54,745 nt of DNA, taken from positions 1 through 54,745 of the forward strand of contig JAFRYA010000007.1 of NCBI GenBank assembly GCA_017441295.1, in the 5' to 3' direction. Position 1 is the first letter of the stretch. Every line of letters begins with the position of its first letter. The position numbers were made by a program, and so were the translations under genes. The DNA is from Lachnospiraceae bacterium (GTDB lineage: Bacteria; Bacillota; Clostridia; Lachnospirales; Lachnospiraceae). The notes beneath the pieces were generated by a model. That model was not told the origin of the DNA, searched no databases, and saw nothing but the letters and a program-made list of their open reading frames with translations. Positions 25,601 through 33,700 of this stretch are shown here, piece by piece.

Positions 25601-26293
25601 ATGTATCAGCAGGTATTAGAAGATTTACTTAAAAACAAAAAGAATTTTGTTTTTATAGGCGAGGCAGGCTCCGGCAAGACAGAGATCAGCCTGAGTCTGG
25701 CAGTCTATATGACGAAACTCACAGATAAAGAGGTCCATCTCTTTGATATGGATCAGACCAAGCCTAATTTCAGGGCGAGGGACGTGGCTAAGAAGATGGA
25801 AGAGCAGGGCGTTAGCCTCCATTACCATGAGCAGATCCTGGATACTCCGAACGTAGTTCCGGGTGTCAAGGAACACCTTAAGAATCCGGATGCTTATATT
25901 CTCATGGACATTGGAGGAGGTGCTTACGGCTCCCATATGATCGGCCAGTTCCACAATGAACTGAATACAGAGGACTCCATTGTATTCTATATCATTAACC
26001 CGTACAGGCCATGGTCACGTAATCTGGAGGATATCCAGATAACAATGCAAAAGGTCTTGGGCAGTGCCAGACTCAGGAGTTTCTCCATTGTCGGCAATCC
26101 AAACCTGGGAATGCATACAACGGTAGAGGATGTAGTAGAAGGCATGGATAAACTGCACGAGTATTGCGGAGATACTCCGATCCAGTTTGTCTGTGTGCTC
26201 GAGGAAAACTGCGCTGAGGTAGAGAAACAGATTTCTGAACCGGTTGTCCCTATCAATCTGCACACTCTGCCGGATTGGATGTATAAGAGTTAA
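25601..26293 (+). CDS. P-loop ATPase (SIMIBI/ParA-like) associated with 2-oxoacid oxidoreductase set B
   Basis: The 230-residue protein has a Walker A FIGEAGSGKTE near residue 19, a Walker B-like YILMDIGGGAYG near residue 102, and DMDQTKPNFRARD where ParA/MinD proteins have their switch region. The second lysine of the MinD-type deviant loop is absent. The fold looks like the SIMIBI class that includes CooC- and CobQ-type metal-insertion ATPases. It is cotranscribed with the four oxidoreductase genes, 42 bases before the ferredoxin subunit. A role in maturing or regulating that enzyme is a reasonable guess; I know of no described family that fits exactly. Confidence 0.7.
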   Translation: MYQQVLEDLLKNKKNFVFIGEAGSGKTEISLSLAVYMTKLTDKEVHLFDMDQTKPNFRARDVAKKMEEQGVSLHYHEQILDTPNVVPGVKEHLKNPDAYILMDIGGGAYGSHMIGQFHNELNTEDSIVFYIINPYRPWSRNLEDIQITMQKVLGSARLRSFSIVGNPNLGMHTTVEDVVEGMDKLHEYCGDTPIQFVCVLEENCAEVEKQISEPVVPINLHTLPDWMYKS

Positions 26294-26334
26294 TAAAAGG
26301 AATTGCATTCCTTATTTAAAGAAGGAGAATAACT

Positions 26335-26547
26335 ATGGCAAAAGGCAAAGTTGAAATCAATATTGAGACCTGCAAGAGCTGCCTTTTCTGTGTTGAGACC
26401 TGCCCAAAGAAGGTTCTTAATTATACAGAAGCGGTCAACAAAAAGGGATATCAATATGTAATTCCGGTAAATCCGGATGATTGTATAGGATGTGCTATGT
26501 GCGCTACTATCTGTCCGGAAGCGGCTATCACCGTTTACAGAGCATAA
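26335..26547 (+). CDS. 2-oxoacid:ferredoxin oxidoreductase delta subunit, 2[4Fe-4S] ferredoxin (set B)
   Basis: The 70-residue protein has CKSCLFCVETCP and CIGCAMCATICP, ligands for two [4Fe-4S] clusters. It is equivalent to the set A delta subunit. A good GAAGGAGA site precedes the ATG. The alpha subunit gene begins 16 bases after the stop. Confidence 0.92.
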   Translation: MAKGKVEINIETCKSCLFCVETCPKKVLNYTEAVNKKGYQYVIPVNPDDCIGCAMCATICPEAAITVYRA

Positions 26548-26563
26548 GGAGGGAGAGAATAAT

Positions 26564-27625
26564 ATGAGCGAAAAAATCTTTATGAAAGGCTGTGAAGCTG
26601 TAGCTGAAGCCGCTATCCGCGCTGGCTGCCGTTTCTACGCCGGCTATCCTATTACTCCACAGAACGAAGTTCCTGAATATCTTTCACGTATGATGCCTAA
26701 GGTAGGCGGCGTGTTCCTTCAGGGAGAGAGTGAAGTGGCTTCCGCCAATATGCTTTACGCTGGCGGTGTATCAGGCACACGTTCAATGACCACATCATCC
26801 AGCTGTGGTATTTCACTTATGAGTGAGGCCATCTCATGGATGGCACTGCAGCATGTTCCTACAGTTATCGGTAACTTCGCACGTGGAGGCCCGGGAATCG
26901 GATCTATCCAGCCTTCACAGCAGGACTATGTTCAGGCTACCAAGGCATCAGGAAACGGCGGTTTCCAGATGATCGTTCTGGCACCTGCAACAGTTCAGGA
27001 AGCTGTAGATATGACTTATGAAGCATTTGACCTTGCTGATAAGTATTCATTCCCAACATATATCCTTCTCGATGGTTTCATCGGCACCATGATGGAGCCT
27101 GTAGTTCTTCCGCCTGCTAAGACAGATGAAGAGATTGCAGCCATCAAGGCCAGCAAGAAGTGGGTTCCTAACGGCTCACGCGGCAAGAACTCACTGGATC
27201 AGAAGGGCACTCTTGATTATCGTAATGAAAAAGAAGCTGAGATGTATGAAGAGTGGAAGAAGACCGAAGTTAAATATGAGACTTACCTGACTGAGGATGC
27301 TGAAGTTATCCTTACAGGCTACGGCATTTCCGCACGTATCGCTAAATCAGTTGTTAACGACATGCGTAAGGAAGGCTACAAAGTCGGCTTTATCCGTCCT
27401 CTCCGTGTTAATCCGTTCCCAGAGCAGGCCTTTGAAGATCTTGATTATTCAAAGGTTCGCGGCATCCTCTGCACAGAGCTTTCCAAACCGGCTCTGTACG
27501 CTGTTGATGTTAAGAACGTTGTTCGCGGACGCTGCCCGGTTGAAACAGCACTTCGTTCAGGCGGCGAAATCATTACAGCTGACGAAATCTATGAAGCTGC
27601 AGTGAAACTTTATGGTGCGAAATAA
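26564..27625 (+). CDS. 2-oxoacid:ferredoxin oxidoreductase alpha subunit, VorB/KorA type (set B)
   Basis: The 353-residue protein has the alpha signature CRFYAGYPITPQNEVPEYL and FLQGESEVASANMLYAGGVSGTRSMTTSS, with a C-terminal domain closing at LYGAK. I start at the ATG at 26564, which has AGGAGGG ten bases upstream; a longer frame begins inside the ferredoxin gene and has no ribosome site. It forms the ThDP active site with beta. Compared with set A, the YPITPST motif is YPITPQN and an insertion of charged residues (KKWVPNGSRGKNS) lies near residue 205, so substrate preference is likely different. Confidence 0.9.
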   Translation: MSEKIFMKGCEAVAEAAIRAGCRFYAGYPITPQNEVPEYLSRMMPKVGGVFLQGESEVASANMLYAGGVSGTRSMTTSSSCGISLMSEAISWMALQHVPTVIGNFARGGPGIGSIQPSQQDYVQATKASGNGGFQMIVLAPATVQEAVDMTYEAFDLADKYSFPTYILLDGFIGTMMEPVVLPPAKTDEEIAAIKASKKWVPNGSRGKNSLDQKGTLDYRNEKEAEMYEEWKKTEVKYETYLTEDAEVILTGYGISARIAKSVVNDMRKEGYKVGFIRPLRVNPFPEQAFEDLDYSKVRGILCTELSKPALYAVDVKNVVRGRCPVETALRSGGEIITADEIYEAAVKLYGAK

Positions 27626-27637
27626 GGAGGGACGATA

Positions 27638-28375
27638 ATGGAATTAGTATATAAAAAGCCTGAAATCATTTCTGATACCCAGCCTAACAACTTCTGTCCG
27701 GGATGCATGCATTCATCAACATGGAAGATTATTAGCGAAGTAGTTGAAGAAATGGGTTTAGCAGATAAAACTGTATGGGTTGCAGGTGTAGGCTGCGTTG
27801 CTAACGCACACCGTTACATCCAGCTTGACAGATTCGGCATTGGCCATGGCCGTGGCTGCGCCGGAGCTTCAGCTTTCAAGCGCTGCAATCCTGAAACATT
27901 TGTTTTCACATATCAGGGCGACGGTGACCTCGCTGCCATCGGTCTGGCAGAGACCATGTCAGCAGCTAACCGCGGCGACAACTTCACTGTTATTTTCGTA
28001 AATAACGGAACTTATGGTATGACAGGCGGCCAGATGGCTCCGACCACACTGATCGGCCAGAAGACCACTACCACACCGTATGGACGTACTGCAGAAGAGC
28101 ATGGCTACCCAATGCATATGTGCGAGATCCTGAATGTACTGGAAGCTCCATCATATATCGCACGTGTAACCACAGCTGACGTTCCAAATGCCAAGAAGGC
28201 AAAACAGGCAGTTCGTGATGCATTCCAGCATCAGCTGGACGGCAAGGGCTTCTCATTCGTTGAGTTCATCTCTAACTGCCCGACTAACTGGGGCATGACT
28301 CCGCTTGAGTCATTAGACCATATTCATAACACAGTGCTCAAGGAATTCCCGCTGGGCGTATTCCGCAATCGATAG
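27638..28375 (+). CDS. 2-oxoacid:ferredoxin oxidoreductase beta subunit, ThDP-binding (set B)
   Basis: The 245-residue protein has the ThDP motif YQGDGDLAAIGLAETMSAANRGDNFTVIFVNNGTYGMTGGQ and the cluster cysteines in NFCPGCMHS, GVGCVAN and SNCPTNWG. Set A has GCG-H after the first pair where this protein has GCMH. It works with the alpha subunit in decarboxylation and electron transfer. Spacing to the neighbouring genes is 12 and 10 bases. Confidence 0.92.
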   Translation: MELVYKKPEIISDTQPNNFCPGCMHSSTWKIISEVVEEMGLADKTVWVAGVGCVANAHRYIQLDRFGIGHGRGCAGASAFKRCNPETFVFTYQGDGDLAAIGLAETMSAANRGDNFTVIFVNNGTYGMTGGQMAPTTLIGQKTTTTPYGRTAEEHGYPMHMCEILNVLEAPSYIARVTTADVPNAKKAKQAVRDAFQHQLDGKGFSFVEFISNCPTNWGMTPLESLDHIHNTVLKEFPLGVFRNR

Positions 28376-28385
28376 GAGGTGCAAC

Positions 28386-28949
28386 ATGGAGAATAAGAAA
28401 ACAACTATGATCTGCGCCGGATTCGGCGGACAGGGCGTTATGATGGCAGGCAAGATCCTCTGCCAGACAGCCTGCGATACAACTGACATGAATGTAACCT
28501 TCTTCCCATCATATGGTATGGAGAAGCGCGGCGGCACAGCTAACTGCTATGTCTGCATCGATGAAGAGCCTATTGGAGCTCCTATGGTTAACCATGTTAA
28601 CAATCTGATGATCTTTAACGATCTGTCATATGACGCATTTATCAATAAACTTGAGCCAGGCGGAAACCTTTTCCTGAACACAACACTTGTTAAGTTCAGA
28701 GGCGACCGTGATGACATCAATGTTATCGAAGTAGACGCCGGCAACATCTCAGTTGAGATGGGCAGTCCGAAGTCACTCAACCTCATTATGGCAGGCGCTT
28801 TCGTAGGCTACACAGGAGCTCTTCCTGTAGAGAACTGCGTAGAGACTATCGGCCACAAACTGGGCGGCAAACGTCCGGATCTGGCAGCTATCAACGAAGC
28901 AGCATTCCGCAAGGGTGTTGAAATCGGCCAGGCAGCCAGAAAAAAATAA
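28386..28949 (+). CDS. 2-oxoacid:ferredoxin oxidoreductase gamma subunit (set B)
   Basis: The 187-residue protein has CAGFGGQGVMMAGKILC and PSYGMEKRGGTANC, the gamma-domain signatures for the CoA-binding subunit. It ends the second operon. A strong terminator starts 12 bases after the stop, and the repeat array begins right behind it. Confidence 0.92.
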   Translation: MENKKTTMICAGFGGQGVMMAGKILCQTACDTTDMNVTFFPSYGMEKRGGTANCYVCIDEEPIGAPMVNHVNNLMIFNDLSYDAFINKLEPGGNLFLNTTLVKFRGDRDDINVIEVDAGNISVEMGSPKSLNLIMAGAFVGYTGALPVENCVETIGHKLGGKRPDLAAINEAAFRKGVEIGQAARKK

Positions 28950-28960
28950 TTAATAAGCGG

Positions 28961-28988
28961 AAGCCCTCCCTTCGGGGAGGGCTTTTTG
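28961..28988 (+). terminator. intrinsic terminator of oxidoreductase operon B
   Basis: AAGCCCTCCC, TTCG and GGGAGGGCTT form a 10-bp stem with a UUCG-type tetraloop and a T5 tail. Confidence 0.93.
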
Positions 28989-29004
28989 TATTTTGCTGTG
29001 CGGT

Positions 29005-29292
29005 GGCCGTTATTTGCAACTTATGCGTATTAATGAAATAGCGGGGCCGGATTTTACAATCTATGCGCACTTGATTTTAGGTCGGTCCGGATTTTGCAGT
29101 CTGTGCGCGCTAAGTTTTAGACTAATCCGGGATTTGCAGTTTATGCGCGCTTTTTGGCTTTATTATCCCGCGTAGTCATTAATTACGCGCGCATAAGCTG
29201 CATAATCTGGACTTAAAGCTTTGGCCGTGCGCACAGACTGCAAAATCCGGATATCACCTTCCAGAGACACGCATAGATTGCAAAAAACGGCC
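29005..29292. repeat. dyad array of seven 26-nt units on an exact 40-nt period (array A)
   Basis: Four direct units start at 29005, 29045, 29085 and 29125, exactly 40 bases apart. Three inverted units start at 29187, 29227 and 29267, again exactly 40 apart. Each unit opens with a (G/A)(G/T)CCG-type pentamer, has a core close to TTTTGCAGTCTATG and ends GCGCRC or GCGTRT. The units at 29085 and 29227 agree at 24 of 26 positions. Pairs 29045/29267, 29085/29227 and 29125/29187 share one symmetry centre at 29168.5. The 14-nt spacers differ. A decayed fifth direct unit in phase at 29165-29190 is suggested by its ATCCCG start and ACGCGC end. The region is not coding. A second array lies at 47780. Confidence 0.9.
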
Positions 29293-29385
29293 ACTTTCGA
29301 GGATTGACCCTGTACCTCACGGATTATATAATAAAAAAGCAAATCAGCCTTCTTTCTCGAAGGCATTAATCTGGGAGATTTCTGT

Positions 29386-30423
29386 ATGTCTGAAGCAATT
29401 CTTATTATTTCCGGCATTTCTGCGGTCCGTTTCTGGCTGGACTATACAAGTCGGATCAATCCAAGTGTTTATTCTTATGAAAAATGTAAGCGTGTGGCGC
29501 TGCCTGAGAACTGCCGTGCTATTTCCAGTCCGCCTTTGATCAGGATGATTGCGTTTGGGCTTGGTTTAAGTTTGCCTCTGAATGTTATGGTACCGAGTGG
29601 TGCACCGAGGCATAGTTCAAAGGTCATTAAATATTCATCCGCGTCCAGGCATATGCCTGCAGACAGTTTCGTTAAGCTGGATCCTCTGGACTTACCATTT
29701 GAGTTTTCAAAAGCAGGGGCGGATATTTATGTGGCCAGTCCGGAGTACTGCTTTCTGGCTTTTGCAAATAAGCTTCCGCTGGCTTTGCTGGTTGAACTGG
29801 GATGTAATCTGTGCGCAGGGTATGCTTATAGTCAGGAATCTGAACTGGAACAGGTCTTCAGAGAACCTGTGACTAAAGCAGAGATGATTGCGGATTATGT
29901 TGCTGCAAGCAGAAGAAATGCGGGATATAGAAAGGCGAGCAGGGCAGTGCGCTTTATCTGCGACGGATCAAATTCTCCAATGGAAACAAAACTGGCGGTG
30001 ATGAGCGTGCTGCCGCTTTTTGAAGGGGGATACGGATTACCGCATCCGGTATTAAATAAGGATATTATATTAAGCAGAGAAGCAGCCGCTGCTCTTGGCC
30101 GGGATTCATGCAGCTGCGACATGGTGTGGGAAGCGTCCCGGGTTGTTATGGAATATGACAGCAATCTGACACATCTGGGAACATCACAGCATGGTTATGA
30201 TAAGTCAAAGGCAAATGCGCTGGGGGATTCGGGCTATAAATTAATCACAATCACTGCTGAAAACACTAAAACAATAGGGGCGTTGGACCTGTCATTTGAC
30301 TCACTCAGACGCAGGCTGAAAGTCAAGAGCAGGAGGGCAGAAATGAACAGATACTATCACGTCAGGAGAAATATTCATAGAATACTAATCCGTATAAACA
30401 GAAAACCATTTTTATTAATTTGA
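29386..30423 (+). CDS. predicted PD-(D/E)XK-like nuclease-fold protein (DUF559-type C-terminus)
   Basis: The 345-residue protein has no close family I can name with certainty. Its C-terminal third has the layout of DUF559/Vsr-like PD-(D/E)XK proteins: SPMETKLAVM (Glu), then CDMVWEASRVVMEYDSNLTH (acidic residues on a beta strand) and YDKSKANALGDSGYKLITIT (Lys/Asn on the next helix and strand). The N-terminal part includes ADIYVASPEYCFLAFA, like segments of AbiEi-type or related proteins seen beside this domain. GGGAG lies 10 bases before the ATG, and a small hairpin GCCTTC-N6-GAAGGC precedes it. It directly follows the 40-nt-period array, and no other gene lies between. Catalysis, if any, would be on nucleic acid; that is inference. 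Confidence 0.6.
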   Translation: MSEAILIISGISAVRFWLDYTSRINPSVYSYEKCKRVALPENCRAISSPPLIRMIAFGLGLSLPLNVMVPSGAPRHSSKVIKYSSASRHMPADSFVKLDPLDLPFEFSKAGADIYVASPEYCFLAFANKLPLALLVELGCNLCAGYAYSQESELEQVFREPVTKAEMIADYVAASRRNAGYRKASRAVRFICDGSNSPMETKLAVMSVLPLFEGGYGLPHPVLNKDIILSREAAAALGRDSCSCDMVWEASRVVMEYDSNLTHLGTSQHGYDKSKANALGDSGYKLITITAENTKTIGALDLSFDSLRRRLKVKSRRAEMNRYYHVRRNIHRILIRINRKPFLLI

Positions 30424-30756
30424 TATGCAAAAAATATTCAACTACTCTTTAAAAACGCCTCATTTAATCTTGTGAATTATATGGTATAATCCACTAAATT
30501 ACATGTGCAAAATGCACAAAAACATCACCCCAATTTCTACACGAAAAAGGGGATTTTGGCACTTCAAATTTATTGTTTGGAGGGGGGGATTTGTGATACC
30601 ATAAACAAGGTTTAGGATACCCAAATTATACAGGTATTATAACTATATAATATATATAAGAGACAGTTATTTGTTTGGTTTGTAGAGTACAGCCGGGCAA
30701 ATACTGTTTTCGCATATAAAAATCTTCAACAATACCATATCGAGGAGGCCATCAAG
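30424..30756 (+). promoter_or_regulatory. upstream region of the giant adhesin gene
   Basis: This gap of 333 bases holds no ORF I can support. It has a TATAAT at 30485-30490 without a good -35, a small hairpin TGTGC-AAAAT-GCACA at 30504, a run of seven G at 30582-30588 and further AT-rich -10-like sequences near 30635. A GAGGAGG site precedes the GTG start at 30757. The promoter is probably here but I cannot fix it. Confidence 0.4.
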
Positions 30757-33700
30757 GTGAATCGTATTAGGAAATCAGGCAAAACAGGAAACAAGAAACA
30801 CAGAAGTTTATGGAAGAGGTATGCTGCCGCGCTGATCACGCTTGCCATGTTGTTAGGCTTGTGTATCAATATGTTTGTTCCAGCAGCCACTATGGAAGGC
30901 GAAGAGGAACAGCAGCAGGACAAATGGGCACCTTTGTTTGAGAATACCGAACTGACGGGTGTCTGGGCGGATGACCTCGTGACCATAGCGAACACGCAGA
31001 AGGGTTATGCGGAAAGCACTGACGACTATATTGTCGTTGATGAGGATACGCATAAAGGCTATACCATGTTCGGCGAGTTCATTAATGACCGTTACGCGGA
31101 TTGGAATGCGGCGTTTGTTGCATTCTGTTTGAAGTATGCGGAAATTCCGGATACAGAGGTGCTGCGTGCGGACAGACCGGTCTCATGGGCTGCCCAACTG
31201 GCTAACAGAGACCTTCTGAAGGAAAAAGGAGCGTATGAGCCTAAAGCAGGTGACTTAGTATTTATAGCTAAGGAAGAAATCCCTGTTCCGGAGGAGACTA
31301 CTCCGGCAGAGATCGTGCCTGAAGAGACAACTCCTGAAGAAATCATTCCTGAGGAGACCACACCTGAGGAGATCATTCCTGAGGAAACCACTCCTGAGGA
31401 GATTATTGTTGATGAAACTCCTGCCGAAGATATGCCTGAAGAGACTACGGCAGATGATTCCTATGTTGAAGATGAACCAGAAGTTACAGCGCCTGCAGAA
31501 GAGGAAACCACTCCGCAGGAGCCACAAGATGACCCTGCAGAGCCTGTTGAGGGAGAAGACAGCGAACTGTCACCTTCAGCCGGAAGAATCGTTCCGCGCG
31601 GAGTTTTCATGCAGATTACTCACCGCAGTTTTGATATTTCACAGAAGACCAGGGAGACTATTGATAAAACAGAGTATGTTGGCATCGTAACATACGTTGA
31701 CAAACAGAACGGCAAGATTTCTGTTCTCATCGGCGATTACAACAATACTGTTAAAGAGGTAATCTATGACCTCAAAGACGAGAAGGTATTCGCTTTCTTC
31801 GAGATGCCAAAGAATCCTGCGCTCGAGACCCCGGAGGTTGGGACAACTGAGGATCCTGAAGTTGCTGCTGAACCTGATTCCGGCATTTTCGCAGTATCCT
31901 GGGCAGGTCTGACTAATGATGCAATGCTGGACGTTGTCCGCATTGCTCCTGAAGATGAATTATTCGCACAGTATGCTAAGGCACTCAAGGCAGAACTTGG
32001 CGATGTTGAGATTTTTGACATTTTAGATATTAAGCTCACCGAAGGCGCTATCGCAACTGAGAATGGAGCTAATATTACCTTATCTAATTATATTGTTCCT
32101 GCATCCGAGAAATTAGCTCTTTACCATATTAAAGACGATGGAACAGTTGAAGAACTGGAGTATGTTGCAGGCGAAAAGGACGTCAGCTTTGTAGCTACAT
32201 CTTTCTCACCATTCATTTTTGCAGAGAAGGCTGATGATGCTGAAGTTAAAGTAGTAGAGTATCTGACGAAGGATGCTCTGCGTGGTGATGATGACGAACC
32301 GGCTGATCCGGAAATCGATTCATTTACTACAGACTTCTGCCGCGGTGCTACAGCAACACCTAATGGAGAGGTGGTAGATTATGTATGGAATGCTGACAAC
32401 AGCTATCCTGATCATCGTTTCACATTCCGTGTAACATATTCTATTTCAGGTAAATTCGACTACGAACCGGAAGGCATCGAAATCCTTGTTCCGGCATCTA
32501 TTCTGATAGACAGAAATGGTAATCCGGCTGATTACTATGAGATGTCACTTCCATATTACAATATCAATGATCCGAGTGATCCAAGGAACGAGACCGGCCT
32601 TACAGAGAAGAATGTCTTCGTTTATTATGAAGTAGAGATTGAAGGTAAAACTTACATCCGTATTTACAACCGTCTGCCTATCACTGTTGCTGACAGCGGT
32701 TATATTGAGATCAGCTATCTTACCAGTGAAACCACATATGAGTATGCTGATTATGACCCACAGGAATCCGGCTCTCACGAAGATGCTAATGGACGTGACA
32801 AGAATGGCAGTAATCCATTCTTCGCTATAATCAACCTGGACCGTACTATTGACGGTGTTCATGATGAGGCTCATGAGAGAACTGACAGCATTCCTGTATA
32901 TATCAATACAAATGCAAAAGTAACCAATACTAACAAAGACAAGCCTGCTCCTGAGAGACAGGTTTACAGTGATTGGAATAACAGCTGGGGTCAGTATCCG
33001 AACGATGGCACCAATCCGTCTGATTATTACTACATTGTTTGGGAAATCAGAACTGTTATCAACAATACTACCCAGCCATACAACTTCTATATCAGAGATG
33101 ATTTCAGCCCATGGGGCGAGCCTGTTAAGTACAAGATGCAGGGCGGCCATGGCTGGACAAATCCTGTAAATGGACACAGCGAAGTAATTGAGAACCTCAA
33201 AGAGGATTTCAAGTATGGACGTTATGACTATGTCGTTACACGTCATCCAAAGACATATTATGAAGATACACCTGAGAACGGCAGCTATACAGTTAAGAAC
33301 TGGATTTACGCTACTGTTGATCCGATCGATCAGGTAGATCCGGATACCACTGTTAAGGATGACCGTCAGTGGACTCACTACAAGTACAGCTTCAATCCTC
33401 CATATGGACATTTCTATATGTACAAATGGGGCTTCGATATCAATGATCATTACACATATGATTACGATGATATCCGCCGCTATGACATGACAGCGGTTGC
33501 TATGGAGACTGCTCACGAGCCAAAGGACACATTTGAAATTGACAATCTGAAATATTATACCTATATCCATGGCTACCCATACCCATGGACCCTGGAAGAA
33601 GGCGCTAGCAGCTTCATTCCTGCTAATTATGGTAAAGAGACTGTTACATATGAACTTACTGACAATCAGTTCTATCTGAAGTGGGTAGGTGATTCTGCAT

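Noticed and set aside
26492..26563. N-terminal extension of alpha subunit B
   Set aside because: It overlaps the ferredoxin gene, has no ribosome site and no equivalent in subunit A.
28993..29175. 60-residue plus-strand ORF in array A
   Set aside because: It follows a terminator, lacks a ribosome site and only reads through the repeats.
29005..29292. CRISPR array
   Set aside because: Repeats diverge, turn around in the middle, spacers are only 14 nt and no cas gene lies nearby.
29163..29417. 84-residue minus-strand ORF across array A
   Set aside because: It consists of the inverted repeats, has no ribosome site, and a 40-nt period cannot keep a reading frame.
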